From assembly GCA_963693085.1 (NCBI GenBank), contig OY856409.1:1339545415-1339609414 (forward strand): 64,000 bases of DNA, read 5' to 3'. A program made the translations under genes and the position numbers. Below, piece after piece: positions 12,904-46,683 of this stretch. Source of the stretch: Alisma plantago-aquatica. Taxonomy: Eukaryota; Streptophyta; Magnoliopsida; Alismatales; Alismataceae. The notes under the pieces were generated by a model, which made no database searches, had not been told where the DNA came from, and saw only the letters and a list, made by a program, of their open reading frames with translations. The stretch's first letter is position 1, and each line of letters opens with the position of its first letter.

Positions 12904-13962
12904 TAATACAAGATTGTAGTTCGTGAGTTTGTAACTTGTAACAGCATGTTTTAAATTTTAAGTTGTCAAGTATTTAACAGTCTAAATATCGAGCAGACTT
13001 GACATTTTTGTTCATTTGTGTAGTCACTTATCAAGACATGGATCCCACCTTGACCTCTAAACATATAAATTTATTATATAGTCTAGTGTGTATATGTCTA
13101 AACATTGTGTTTGCAAAATTTCATAACTTAATTCCTTCATTTTGCCATCGAAATTCTGCCAAAATTGTTCAGCTTCCTTCACTTACAAATGTGGGAGACC
13201 CCCTCCCCTCATATCCAATATGAAATATTATTGTAGATCTGAGTAGATCTTGGCGTTTACACCGTCATGGTAAATTTTCATGATTTGATTTGCTTTTTTG
13301 GTTGTCAAAATTGTTAGGGCCGTATATATCAAATTTCGGCCGAAATTTCAAAAAGAAAATCTGGTTCTGGGCATTGGATATGGCAAAGAAATCGGACATT
13401 TAATTCTATAACAGGTAGGAGGGGAAAAGCAAGTCTAAATCCTAACGGCAATTTGGTTTAAAATCTAATACCAACTAAAGTGGCATGCACCATATTAAAT
13501 AAGATTATGAAAACAAACAAAACTAAGATTCCCCTAATCTTATCAACCACCTAACAAACTCAGAAGGCAGACTATTTAATATCAACTATACTCAAAATCC
13601 TAAAACTTGGGACTACTGCATATACTTGTCAACAAAAGAGAAAAATCCATGAAAGTGAAAATTTGTAACTAAATCCCAAATAGTTATCTAAGCAAGACCG
13701 ATTTGGCCTTCCTAACATTGTTGGGCGCCACCACGGTTTGGCGCGCTTCAATCCTACATCATTTAGCTATGCACCTCCTTTATTATGGCTTTGGATTGTG
13801 CAAAGGGCAACACAATAACGTGGAAGAGTAGCAAGCAGTAAGGTAGTAGCATAAATTTTACTTGGCAACATTTGTCTAGAATGGGTGAGGGACCATAAAA
13901 TATGAATAAACCCACAGAAAATGTGAAATGCATATCATTAATTATCATAAGCAGAAACATAC
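12904..13962. other. ERGIC3 intron 9 proximal part, no gene seen
   Basis: AT-rich sequence without supported coding or repeat structure. Confidence 0.5.
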
Positions 13963-34248
<20,286 letters not shown>

Positions 34249-34691
34249 CTGCTCGAGTTGCCGAAAGGAAGATACAGGAGATGCGCCGAATGATGAGTAT
34301 TTTCAATGGAAGAGCGGCACTAATGATAAAATCCGAAGCCCAATCCCTCTCCTCCGCTGTCCTCTCTTTCTCCGCAGCTGTCCGCGGCAAAATCCAGCCT
34401 CCCTCTCAGCTGCTTTTCCCTTTCATCCCTCTCACAGCCGACGCTGGTCAAAGATCTCCGGTCTTCACAGGAGGACCTCCGTTGTAAATTTGATATATGG
34501 TTAGTAAATCGCATGACAAAGTCCCAAGATTTTATTAGTCTCGTCCGGTTTAAATTCATGGTTAAAGGAATTTCATTTCGTGTATAAAAAAGGACTCATA
34601 TTTTATCTTTATGTTTTTTTATAACGAGGAATCTTCACGCCCACGTTGAACCCAACCCAATCAAGAGTCTTTTATACCTATAAATAAAAAC
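34249..34691 (-). promoter_or_regulatory. ERGIC3 5' flank and probable promoter region
   Basis: About 440 bp separate the ERGIC3 start codon from the first sequence I assign to the MULE. The first 250 bp are less AT-rich than the surroundings, as expected for a 5' leader. No TATA box could be fixed with confidence. ORFs here on both strands look like chance. Confidence 0.35.
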
Positions 34692-34859
34692 GAAAATCGT
34701 ATGGTGACGCACCCCGGAAGCGGTGGTTTTCCTGGCGGTTTTACTTTGGACTGGCTGGTATTGGAGGGGTAGTTGAAGATTGTCCCAGTTTCTTTATGCG
34801 CATGCATCTGCACGATAGCAGGCTCAATTAATGCACTGTAGCAGGCTCAATTAATGCAT

Positions 34860-35345
34860 TGTCATGACTTTGCAAGGTGGAATTGGGGGTGGGGGTGGGG
34901 GGGGGGGATGGAGGGAGAAATAGAGGGAAATTTTGGGGCATTCATTGAAGAACGTATTGGGGAGGGAAATTTGTGCTTGCGCCCCAAGTTAGGTTGGAAA
35001 TGGAGGGAAATTTGTGCTTGTGCCCCAAGTTGTTGTGCTTGGGGCCCAAGTCTTCATCAAAGCTATTGGAGGAAACGTAGCATATTCTCTTCAAACTATC
35101 ATCCAACTACATCATTTACTACATCCAACTACATCATTTACTACTCGAGCTACTTGGTTGGATGAAAACGGTTGCATATATTGCTAATGTTCATTAATTT
35201 GTCATGGAGTTCGACGATGGTACTTTATTACTAAAGTTCATTTATTGTTGAAGTTCCCACATTTATATCATCATATTAAACAACATTTGTAACGTTAGAG
35301 ATAATAGTTGTACGTTTTTAACACTATGTTCCCTCATTGTCGTTA
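34860..35345 (+). other. Upstream region of the FAR1-like gene
   Basis: G-rich tract at 34884-34910. Short direct duplications (GCAGGCTCAATTAATGCA at 34818 and 34841; GGGAAATTTGTGCTTG at 34966 and 35006). It may hold the transposase promoter. No gene seen. Confidence 0.35.
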
Positions 35346-35568
35346 GATGTTGATGTTGATTTCGGAAGCGACTACGAGTTAACATATTCTGATGAAGAGG
35401 AAGAAGAGGTCGAAGTTGATTTTGAAGAACTTGAACATGGAAGTCATTGTGAAGAAATTAATGAAGATGTAGATAATCATGGTAGCGAGCAACATGTGAA
35501 TGCATTTGATCTAAATGTTCTAATATACCAAGACGAAGATGTGCAAGAACTACCCCCTAATGATCAAC
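35346..35568 (+). pseudogene. FAR1-like gene, acidic first exon
   Basis: Encodes an acidic segment (YELTYSDEEEEEVEVDF...LEHGSHCEEINEDVD) preceded by TTAG, a possible acceptor. It ends at donor GTAAAAG (35569). Joining to 37075 keeps the frame. Whether 35346 is a true start or an internal exon edge is unclear. Confidence 0.65.
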
Positions 35569-35639
35569 GTAAAAGATTTAAATGTTTTATAATTCGCAGA
35601 ACCTTCTCCCGCGTAGTATTTCACATTTTATTGTGAATA

Positions 35640-37030
35640 AGCCTACTTGAGATGTCATAGCGCCTACGCGAGTGAGAAATGCACCTAGTTTAGTGATATA
35701 CGCGCCTTCTTTTTTGTTCAATGGAACACGTCTACTTAATTGTGAAATGTGCTTCATTTAATTAGAAATGTGCCTACTTAAGACGTTAATGCGCCTACTT
35801 TACTGATATATGTGCCTATCTTTTAGTAATTAAATATCTAAATGTGTGTACTCTGTAAGACACATTTTTCTGTAAATGCACCTACGTTAGACGTCAATGC
35901 GCCTAGTTGAGACGTCGATGCGCCTACTTTATACAAATGTACCTATTTGAGATGTGAATGTGCCTACCTGATTGATATATGTGAATGCACCTACTTGAGA
36001 CATCAATGCGCATACTCGAGTGAGAAATGTGCCTACTTTAGTGATATATGCGCCTTCTTTTTTGTTCAATGGAACACATCTACTTAACTGCGAAATGTGC
36101 TTAATTAATTAGAAATGTGCCTACTTAAGATGTCAATGCGCCTACTTTACTGATATATGAGCCTACCTTTTAGTTCAAGCCCTCATAGCGCCTACCTGAG
36201 TGAGCAATGCGCCTAGTTTAGTGATATACGCGCCTTCTTTTTTGTTTAATGGAACATGTCTACTTAATTGTGAAATGTGCTTCATTTAACTAGAAATGTG
36301 CCTACTTAAGACGTCAATGTGCCTACTTTATTGATATATGTGCCTATCTTTTAGTAATTAAATATCTAAATGCACGTACTCTGTAAGACACATTTTTCTG
36401 TAAATGCGCCTACTTTAGATGTCAATGCGCCTAGTTGAGACGTCGATGTGCCTACTTTAGACAAATGCGCCTAATATATGTGAATGTGCCTACTTGAGAC
36501 GTTATAGCACTTACCCGAGTGACAAATGCGCCTAGTTTAGTGATATATGTGCCTTCTTTTTTGTTCATTGGAACACATCTACTTAATTGCGAAATGTGCT
36601 TAATTTAATTAGAAATACGCCTACTTAAGACGTCAATGCGCCTACTTTACTAATATATGCGCCTACCTTTTAGTAATTAAATTAGAAATGTGTGTACTCT
36701 GTAAGACACATTTTTCTATAAATGTGCCTACTTTAGACGTCAATGCGCCCAGTTGAGGCATCGATGCGCCTTCTTTAGACGAATGCGCCTATTTGAGATA
36801 TGAATGTGCCTACCTGATTGATATATGTGAATGCGCCTACTTGAGACATCAATGTGCATACCAAAGTGAGAAATGCGCCTACTTTAGTGATATATGCGCC
36901 TTCTTTTTTGTTCAATGGAACACGTCTACTTAACTGCGAAATGTGCTTAATTAATTAGAAATGTGCCTACTTAAGACGTCAATGTGCCTACTTTACTGAT
37001 ATATGCACCTACCTTTTAGTTCAAGCCCCC
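35640..37030 (+). repeat. Decamer array 1 (GCGCCTACTT) in the FAR1-gene intron
   Basis: The 1.5-kb intron (35569-37074) is built of GCGCCTACTT and its variants GTGCC/GCACC, spaced by 10-20 bases. Longer cassettes recur, for example a block with CGCCTTCTTTTTTGTTCAAT..GGAACA at about 35704, 36051, 36231, 36549 and 36898. Confidence 0.93.
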
Positions 37031-37074
37031 ATATCTTTGTCATCCATTTAAAATATATTTTTTCTTTTTTGTAG

Positions 37075-37449
37075 ATGCAAGTATCCCCTGCGAAGGAATG
37101 ATATTTGATTCAATTGATGAAGTTAAAGTTTTTTATAGAAGGTTTGGCATATCAAATAATGGTTTTGGTGTTAGAGTTTTGTCTTCCGGAAAGAATAGTC
37201 ATGGTGAAATATCTAGGATGAAGATGGTTTGTGTTAAACAAGGAGTGAGTAATAGGGTCAAGGATAACTTGTCATTCTCCCAAAGGTGTAGTGCTAGAGA
37301 GAACTATCCTGCTCATTTAGTTGTTCATCTAAAGAATGACAAATACATTATTGACAATTATTGTAATGATCATAACCATGTTATGCTTGGTGAGGACCAT
37401 ATAAGATTCTTACCTTCCATGAGGAGTGTATCCGTTATGCAGCAGAAAA
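37075..37449 (+). pseudogene. FAR1-like gene, FAR1 domain exon, cut by Copia element 2
   Basis: The acceptor is TTTTTTGTAG before 37075. It encodes the FAR1 domain (CEGMIFDSIDEVKVFYRRFG to HNHVMLGEDHIRF). The coding sequence breaks at the GAAAA target site and resumes at 46684 in the same frame. Confidence 0.88.
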
Positions 37450-39693
37450 TGTTGGGTTTTAGAGGAGGCAGAGAAGCAGCGGAAACAAAAAAATTTCTCC
37501 CCAAACCCAGAACAAAAGGAATCGCGTCAACATCTATATAATAGGAAAGATGGTTTGTGAATCATACCTTGTCCTGAGGCTTGCTCGGCGACAGTACCTC
37601 GCGCCTTGCGCGGTCTTCACCTCCGGTCTTGGACGGTGTTTGTGCAGCTCCTGGTCGCACTGGGACTGACGACTCCTCCTCCTACTGGACTGTCGGATGA
37701 CAGTTGTCCTCCTGAGCGGCAGTGACCTCCCGCCTCTGAAGTAGCCCACACGGACCACCTAGAACTCCACACTCCTTGTCCCACAAGGAAGTGGAAGGAG
37801 TCGCACCCTCCTATTGACGTACTAGTCGCCAACACACTCTCCTTCTCTCAATTACAACTGTAGTTGTCCTTCCCTTGCTGCACCTCCCTTTGCGGGAAGC
37901 ACTTGCTCCGGCTCTCTCTCGGTTACCAAAACCAGAGAGAACGACAACTTTGTAAAGCAACCAACTTGCACTGAGTTATACTCTGAGAAGCCCCCAATAC
38001 CCTTATATATATAGGTGGGTCATGGGACATGGTTCTCTGTCCCCGGCAATATGGGACTAAAAGCAGGAGTAGAAGGGTTCGAGATTTTCCACAAAAGCAA
38101 CCAACTTGCAACTTGAACCGATCAGTTCACAAGTGAACCGGTCGGTTGGGGACCTGAACCGGTCGGTTGGAGCACCAACCGATCGGTTGGGACACCTCAA
38201 CCGGTCGATTCACAAGTGAACCGGTCGGTTGGTGGTCTTGGTCGATCCTGGATTGACTTTATTTCTTTTGTTTCTAATTGGTATCGAATACCAATCCTTG
38301 TTCCAATCAAATTGGGCAAGTGAAACACAAGGAAAATTCTCACCAATCCTACTTTCCCAAGTTGCTCGGTTGCACCAGTTGAACCGATCGGTTCAACACT
38401 TGAACCGCTCGTTTCACTCTGTGCATGAGCCGATCGGTTCAACAATTGAGCCGACCGATTCAGCAATCTCAGCCGACCGGTTCATCACATGAACCGATCG
38501 GTTGGGAGTGTAGGTTGTGCAGAATCAGTCAATTGCGATTTCAATCAATCTGATACTCCAATCAATGCGTCCAACACCTTGAACATTATGATATTGAGTT
38601 ATCGATTAATTGAGTGTTTAATTGAACTACAAAACTCCTTTAGTAATCAATCTAAACATTGCTTGTGGACAAAACTCCTCTTCCAGGTTAAATCCTATGT
38701 GTGTGACCCTGCAGGTCCATTTCACGTTGGCAGTGAAAGTCCATAACACTTATGACTTCACAAGCAAAGAGCGGTGCCTAGTCACACATCATTGCTACCC
38801 AAGTGAAATAGAAAGTTGGAGAACAACTTTCATCCCTACAATCCGTGAATGGTGTTACAGTGAATGTATAATTCCTTTGTCACTGATATTCAGAATGAAC
38901 TCGAGGCATGGAACATTCATCCTGTCAATGTTCATTCATTTCCTTGATCTCAGAGTAGACCGAGTGAGATGTGTATGACATCAATATCACATATTGATTC
39001 ACACGTGCATGCGCATGCCTTTCTCAATCCTACTCATCAAGTGGCCAAGGATATCAAACTCCCTCAGGAGGGACAAATCCCATATCTATCACTCACCCCT
39101 CAAAAACCCCATGTGTCAAAGCCACCCAATCATCACCTTTATAACAACCCATGTTTCAGGAGTGTGTTTGATGATTTCAAAGTGTACCCAACGACATGTG
39201 TTGAGTGTAGTGATTTCAGGTCTAAGAATCACACTCACCACCATCACTGTGAGAGCTGACTGTGACTACAAAGTCATGGTTCCATGTGTCACTCTCACGG
39301 TGGGTCTGTCCGGTACCTTGTTCTCTAACAAGTACCTATGTACTTGGTTTGATATTACTATATCATGACTAATGAGATTCTGTCATCAACCAACACACAA
39401 TCTAGTCTTTAGTGTTATTGATGTCTATGGTTATTTCCACAATAACAACCGACTAGGGACTAAACAAGAATGTATACTCTTAACATCCGTATGATCTCAT
39501 CGTTTAGGTCCTCAACCCAAAAGCATACGTCATTGAGTAAAACAATCTTTAGACATCTATCATGTTACACCATCATCTCAGAAACAGTTTAAACATATAG
39601 ATTGGAAATTGCCTTTATTATTTATTCAAATCATTTACAAAGTATCCCATTACAATCATCACATGACTTGCTCTATGGGCATACATACCAACA
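37450..39693 (-). repeat. 3' LTR of Copia element 2 (2244 bp)
   Basis: Downstream LTR in element orientation. It carries two clusters of the palindrome AACCGATCGGTT and variants at about 38114-38235 and 38378-38512. ORFs in it are also present in the other LTR and have no recognised domain. Confidence 0.95.
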
Positions 39694-39704
39694 GACTCCC
39701 ACTT
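39694..39704 (-). other. Polypurine tract of Copia element 2
   Basis: The minus strand reads AAGTGGGAGTC immediately before the 3' LTR, the usual Copia form. Confidence 0.85.
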
Positions 39705-39708
39705 GCAC

Positions 39709-42700
39709 TTAGATCCAGTCACCAAGGAAACACAGTCCTTGTGACCTAGCATGACCATCATGCTTCTGCTGAGAAAGGGCATTAGTCAGTGGATCAGCTA
39801 TGTTGTCTTCAGTTGGTACTTTGCAAATCTTCACATCTCCTCGTTGTACGATCTCTCGTATGAGATGGAAGCGCCACAGTATGTGCTTGGACCGCTGATG
39901 TGATCTGGGCTCCTTAGCTTGCGCAATAGCTCCATTATTGTCACAATAAATCTCAATTGCATCACAACTACTGGGAACTACACCAAGTTCAGAAATGAAC
40001 TTCCTGATCTACACAGCCTCCTTTGCTGCATGCGAAGCAGCAATATACTCGGCCTCTATAGTAGAATTGGCAACTGTTTCTTGCTTGGAACTCTTCCAGC
40101 TCACAACTCCATTATTAAGGCAAAACACAAATCCTGACTGCGATCTGTAATCATCTTTATCGGTTTGGAAGCTTGCATCGGTGTAACCCTTTACAACCAG
40201 CTCTTCGTCGCCGATGTACACAAGAAACTGATCCTTAGTCCTTCGCAAGTACTTGAGGATGTTCTTCACGGCTGTCCAGTGAGCATCCCCGGGATCTGAC
40301 TGGTACCTGCTCGTCATGCTTAAAGCATACAAGACATCTGGGCGTGTGCACAACATAGCGTACATGATGGACCCGATGGCTGATGCATATGGGATCTCAT
40401 TCATACGCTCCCTCTCTTCACAAGATTGGGGACATTGAGCTCTAGAGACGGTGACTCCATGTAGCATGGGGATGTTACCTCTCTTTGAGTTCTCCATGCT
40501 GAACCGCTTCAGCACTTTGTCAATGTACGTGCTTTGACTTAGTCCGAGAAGCCTTCTAGATCTATCTCTATAGATCTTAATTCCTAGAATATAGGATGCT
40601 TCTCCTAAGTCCTTCATTGAGAAAGTTTTCCCAAGCCAAGTCTTTACCTTCTCTAAGGCTAAGACATCATTCCCCATCAAAAGTATGTCATCCACATACA
40701 ATATGAGGAATGTGGTCGAGCTCCCACTAACCTTCTTGTACACACAGGTTCATCTTCATTTTGAATAAAGCCAAACACTTTGACTTCTTCATCAAATCGA
40801 AGATTCCAACTCCGAGACGCTTGCTTCAATCCATAGATTGACCTTTGCAGCTTACAGACTTTATCGACATTCTTTGGATCTACAAAACCTTCAGGCTGTG
40901 TCATGTACACATCCTCATGTATATTCCCGTTAAGGAATGCAGTTTTAACATCCATCTGCCAAATCTCATAGTCATAATAAGTTGCAATAGCAAGCATGAT
41001 CGTGATGGACTTAATCATGGCAACTGGAGAAAAGGTTTAGTCATAGTCAACACCTTGAATTTGTCGAAAACCCTTTGCAACCAATCTACCTTTATAAGTT
41101 TGCACATTGCCATCCATGTCGGTCTTTTTCTTGAAGACCCACTTGCACCCTATGGGATTTACCCCTTCGGGTGGTTCCACCAAAGTCCATACTTTGTTGG
41201 AGTACATGGATTCCATCTCGGATCTCATGGCTTCAAGCCATTTCTCAGAATCTGGTCCCTCCATAGCTTCTACGTAGGTAGTTGGATCATCATCTATGAT
41301 CAACTCTCCACCTTCCTGAGTTACAAGGTATCCAAACCTCTCAGGTTCAAGGCGGGTCCTACTAGATCTACGAGGTCCTTGTGTTACCTGAGGAGATTGA
41401 GATTCCACAACACCTTGTGAATCTACATTTTCCTCTGGTACATCTACCGGTTCAATGTTTTCTTGTTGGGCTTGAACCTCTTCAAGCTCTATATTCCTCC
41501 CACTATTTCCTTTGGAAATAAATTCCTTCTCTAGGAACACAGCATCCCTGGAAACAAACACTTTGTTGTCAGTAGGGTGGTATAGATAATATCCCTTGGT
41601 CTCCTTGGGATATCCAACAAAATAACATTTATCAGATTTGGGTCCAAGCTTATCAGGAAACATTTTCTTGACGTAAGCCCCACAACCCCAAATCTTCATA
41701 AAAGACAAATTGGGACGCTTCCCAGTCCATATCTCATATGGTGTCTTTTGAACCGATTTAGATGGTACACAGTTAAGTGTAAATGCGGCAGTTTCAAGAG
41801 CATAACCCCAGAAAGAAATTGGAAGATCAGCAAAACTCATCATTGATCGCACCATATCTAACAATGTGCGATTCCTTCTTTCAGACACACCATTATGTTG
41901 TGGTGTTCCAGGCGGAGTCCACTGTGATACAATACCACGGGCTCGCAGAAGGTCCTCAAACTCCTGGCTTAAGTATTCTCCACCTCGATCGAAACGAAGT
42001 GCCTTAATACTTTTACCAAGCTGGTTCTGTACTTCATTCATGAAATCCTTGAACCTTTCAAGGGTTTCTGACTTATGTTTCATCAGGTACACATAGCCAT
42101 ACCTACTGAAGTCATCAGTAAAGGTAATGAAGTACTGATACCCACCTCTGGCATTAGTTCTAAAAGGCCCACATACATCAGTATGTATGAGTCCTAATAG
42201 ATCACTAGCTCTCTCACCTTTACCTGAAAAGGGAGTCTTGGTCATCTTGCCCAACAAACAAGATTCACATGTCTCTATTGATTCATAATCAAAAGAGTCT
42301 AGATAACCATCTTTATGGAGTCTAGAAATGTGCTTCTCATTTATGTGCCCTAGACGACAATGCCAGAGATATGTTTTGTTTGAGTCGTTGAGTTTTTGCT
42401 TTTTGGTGTTTACGTTGTATACTCTTGTCTCCAAGTCTATCAAGTATGGACCATAAGACATAGGGGCACTGCCATAAAAGATCCCATCTTTAGAAATGGA
42501 ACATTTTCCATTCTTAATAAGAAATTCAAATCCATCTTTGTCCAAACAAGAGACAGAAATGATATTCCTATTTATGGCAGGTACATAATAGCAGTTCTTC
42601 AACTCTATTATTAGCCCACTAGGTAGAGTTAACTCATAGGTTCCTACGGCACTGGCGGAAACTCTTGCCCCATTATCAACACGTAGTTCAACCTCGCCTT

Positions 42701-43097
42701 TCCCTAAAGGCCTACTTCTCTTAAGATCCTTCACATTTGAACAAATGTGAGATCCACATCCGGTATCAAGTACCCATGACGAAGAAGTAGTAAAGTTAAT
42801 CTCTATCACGTATACACCAGAAGTAGAGATCTCTATCTCCGACTTCTTCTTCCATTGTTCCTTCCATCCTCTCCATGTAAAAGAAATTGGTTTGGCGAGA
42901 GAACACTTCTCTCCCTTACCTACTTTCTTCTTCACCAACGCATTAAGCATACATAGAGTGGATTCTAAGGCTCCTGGTATATCTGGATTGTGTAGAACAC
43001 TTCTCACAGTCCTCAACCAGTTATGGAATTTATTCTCAATTAATTTTCCCATTTTAAAAGATGATTCCTTTGCCATTCTACAAGAGAAAATTTGCAT
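39709..43097 (-). pseudogene. Copia element 2 polyprotein, Gag deleted, three further lesions
   Basis: From 43097 the frame starts with a short Gag remnant (ENKFHNWLRTVRSVLHNPD). It then goes almost directly to protease (SSSWVLDTGCGSHICSNV), with no CCHC knuckle. Intact relatives have about 250-300 Gag residues. Integrase follows (LWHCRLGHINEKHISRL, IHTDVCGPFRT, RFDRGGEYLSQEF, PQHNGVSERRNRTLLDMVRS). Reverse transcriptase follows (GCKWVFKKKTDMDGNVQ, WQMDVKTAFLNGNIHEDVYM, LYVDDILLMGND). RNase H comes last (GYTDASFQTDKDDYRSQSGF, TIEAEYIAASHAAKEAV). Lesions: a stop near 41037 where Glu is usual (before TFSPVA), a frameshift near 40743 and a TAG near 40006 where Trp is usual. The frame can be followed to TAA at 39711-39709. 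Confidence 0.92.
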
Positions 43098-44461
43098 TTG
43101 TCAAAACCTTTTTGATTTGATTTGAATAAATTTGACGATAGTTAATTAGGCCTTTAATTAATTACCGCTCCCACTATTTTGACTCAAATTGATAGCCCTC
43201 ACCATCAATTCGAAAGATTACAGTGCACAATCTTCTAGTGGGTCAAGATCCTGGAATCCTCTAAGCCATGGACCAGCTTTGGCTGTCACCCACAACTCAG
43301 ATCTTCCGGGTAGGCAACTCTTGCCAATTGCATCATATGCAACTCTTGATGAATGAACATGTGCAACACCTTGCCATGCACATTCCGTGCATCTGGGCTT
43401 AGACGCTCTAAGAATCACCAGTTAAGTCTAACCCAAAAGCCGTCACGGTAAACATGCACCCTGCTTTGGCAGAATCTACATGTCGACCCTTCACACTTCC
43501 ACAAGATAGACGGCGCACCACGCTTTGGCGTAACCTACGCTTGGTCAATCAAGTTTGTCATGTGTGTCGCTAATGGAAGGCGTATAAGACTTAATATTTT
43601 AATGAGGGATTTGGTTTTTATATACATATACATATCCAATCACCACAATATATAGTACGTATCATATACATGATATATCCCACAGAAAAATGTAAAATGA
43701 CAAAAAGCAATGATTATGGCCATCATATTTGTGATTCCTCGAGCCAAGAGGAATCACGGTCATCTAGGTCTACATCACATGCAACCTGTACAAGATGAAA
43801 TCTGTGCCTGCCTTTCTGGGTTTGATCAGCTCATCTCTATGACTGATCGGCTCGCCATTAGGTAGGTTGTTCGGGTGCCACCAGCCGATCGACTGGCGCC
43901 TCCAGCCAATCAGTTCACCGGTTGTCGTGCATCTCCTCAGATCGCCACCCGCTCGTCTGGCTCCTCGAACCGGCCGTCTGGATCACCAACCGATCGGTTC
44001 ACTCCTTGAATCGATCGTCTTCAGGTCGTCCGCCGTTCTTTGACATAAAAGGAAATAAAATCTATTCTATTTACAATTAAATTGAGGAAACCCCAAGTTA
44101 CATTCGGGGGGGGAGCAAAGGTAGGAAAAGAATTCTCGAATTATTTTGAGTTACATCAGGAATAGAAGAGGGGAATCGGTGCGCAGACCGAGATGCAAGC
44201 AACCACACAAACAACCACACACAGATATAGGGGTTTATAGGCCATAATCATGCTACACATCCACCACAAAACTCATTTAAGGGCGACACGTATCGAGTGC
44301 ATTAATATTACATATCATATATGTATATTAGGGATTTGTGGATTGGACATGTATAAAGCCGATATTATTCGCATCGCATGCAATAAATAAAGGCGACAAA
44401 CCAAAATCGATCATATCGATAATCCTAAAATATAGAGCGGTTGACGTGGCTCTGATACCAC
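43098..44461 (-). other. Leader region of Copia element 2
   Basis: 1.36 kb between the primer binding site and the shortened reading frame, with no recognised coding. Further AACCGATCGGTT-like words occur at 43870-44035. ATG-rich ORFs here have no domain. Confidence 0.6.
44448..44460 (-). other. Primer binding site of Copia element 2
   Basis: The minus strand reads TGGTATCAGAGCC one base inside the 5' LTR, exact for the plant initiator-Met tRNA. Confidence 0.93.
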
Positions 44462-46683
44462 TGTTGGGTTTTAGAGGAGGCAGAGAAGCAGCGGAAACAA
44501 AAAAATTTCTCCCCAAACCCAGAACAAAAGGAATCGCGTCAACGTCTATATAATAGGAAAGATGGTTTGTGAATCATACCTTGTCCCGAGGCTTGCTCGG
44601 CGACAGTACCTTGCGCCTTGCGCGGTCTTCACCTCTGGTCTTAGACGGTGTCTGTGCAGCTCCTGGTCGCACCGGGACTGACGACTCCTCCTCCTACCAG
44701 ACTGTCGGATGACAGTTGTCCTCCTGAGTAGCAGTGACCTCCCGCCTCTGAAGTAGTCCACACGGACCACCTAGAACTCCACACTCCTTGTCCCACAAGG
44801 AAGTGGAAGGAGTCACACCCTCCTGTTGACGTACTAGTCGCCAACACACTCTCCTACTGTCAATTACAACTGCAGTTGTCCTTCCCTTGCTGCACCTCCC
44901 TTTGCGGGAAGCACTTGCTCGGGCTCTCTCTCGGTTACCAAAACCAGAGAGAACGACAACTTTGCAAAGCAACCAACTTGCACTGAGTTGTACTCTGAGA
45001 AGCCCCCAATACCCCTATATATAGGCGGGTCATGGGACAGGGTTCTCTGTCCCCGGCAATATGGGACTAAAAGTAGGAGTAGAAGGGTTCGAGATTTTCC
45101 ACAAAAGCAACCAACTCGCAACCTGAACCGGTCGGTTGGGGACCTGAATCGGTCGGTTGGAGCACCAACCGATCGGTTGGGACACCTCAACCGGTCGGTT
45201 CACAAGTGAACCTGTCGGTTGGTGGTCCTGGTCGATCCCGGATTGACTTTATTTCTTTTGTTTCTAATTGGTATCGAATACCAATCCTTGTTCCAATCAA
45301 ATTGGGCAAGTGAAACGCAAGGAAAATTCTCACCAATCCTACTTTCCCAAGTTGCTCAGTTGCACCAGTTGAACCGATCGGTTCAACACTTGAACCGCTC
45401 GTTTCACTCTGTGCATGAGCCGATCGGTTCAACAATTGAGCCGACTGGTTCAGCAACCTCAGCCGACCGGTTCATCACATGAACCGATCGGTTGGGAGTG
45501 CAGGTTGTGCAGAATCAGTCAATTGCGATTTCAATCAATCCGATACTCCAATCAATGCGTCCAACACCTTGAACATTATGATATTGAGTTATCGATTAAT
45601 TGAGTGTTTAACTGAACTACTAAACTCCTTTAGTAATCAATCTAAACATTGCTTGTGTACAAAACTCCTCTTCCAGGTTAAATCCTATGTGTGTGACCCT
45701 GCAGGTCCATTTCACGTTGGCAGTGAAAGTCCATAACACTTATGACTTCACAAGCAAAGAGCGGTGCCTAGTCACACATCATTGCTACCCAAGTGAAATA
45801 GAAAGTTGGAGAACAACTTTCATCCCTACAATCCGTGAATGGTGTTACAGTAAATGTATAATTCCTTTGTCACTGATATCCAGAATGAACTCGAGGCATG
45901 GAACATTCATCCTATCAATGTTCATTCATTTCCTTGATCTCAGAGTAGACCGAGTGAGATGTGTATGACATCAATATCACATATTGATTCACACGTGCAT
46001 GCGCATGCCTTTCTCAATCCTACTCATCAAGTGGCCAAGGATATCAAACTCCCTCAGGAGGGACAAATCCCATATCTATCACTCACCCCTCAAAAAACCC
46101 ATGTGTCAAAGCCACCCAATCATCACCTTTATAACAACCCATGTTTCAGGAGTGCGTTTGATGATGTCAAAGTGTACCCAACGACATGTGTTGAGTGTAG
46201 TGATTTCAGGTCTAAGAATCACACTCACCACCATCACTGTGAGAGCTGAATGTGACTACCAAGTCATGGTTCCATGTGTCACTCTCACGGTGGGTCTGTC
46301 CGGTACCTTGTTCTCTAACAAGTACCTATGTGCTTGGTTTGATATCACTATATCATGACTAATGAGATTCTGTCATCAACCAACACACAATCTAGTCTTC
46401 AGTGTTATTGATGTCTATGGTTATTTCCACAATAACAACCGACTAGGGACTAAACAAGAATGTATACTCTTAACATCCGTATGATCTCATCATTTAGGTC
46501 CTCAACCCAAAAGCATACGTCATTGAGTAAAACAATCTTTAGACATCTATCATGTTACACCATCATCTCAGAAACAGTTTAAACATATAGATTGGAAATT
46601 GCCTTTATTATTTATTCAAATCATTTACAAAGTATCCCATTACAATCATCACATGACTTGCTCTATGGGCATACATACCAACA
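44462..46683 (-). repeat. 5' LTR of Copia element 2 (2222 bp)
   Basis: Upstream LTR in element orientation. It is 22 bp shorter than the other because one palindrome unit is missing near 45125. Confidence 0.95.

Larger units (their letters stand above)
37450..46683 (-). mobile_element. Copia LTR retrotransposon with 2.2-kb LTRs, inserted in the FAR1-like gene
   Basis: LTRs at 37450-39693 and 44462-46683 begin TGTTGG and end CCAACA. The 5-bp duplication GAAAA is perfect (37445-37449 and 46684-46688). The primer binding site and polypurine tract are in place. The gene order is that of Copia. The reading frame reads like a Tork/TNT1-type polyprotein, minus most of Gag. The LTRs are very similar over their length and differ mainly by a 22-bp indel plus scattered single-base changes. 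Confidence 0.96.

Noticed and set aside
38197..39368. ORFs present in both Copia LTRs (also 45187-46358)
   Set aside because: They are duplicated with the LTRs and have no recognisable domain. An LTR-encoded protein would be very unusual for Copia.
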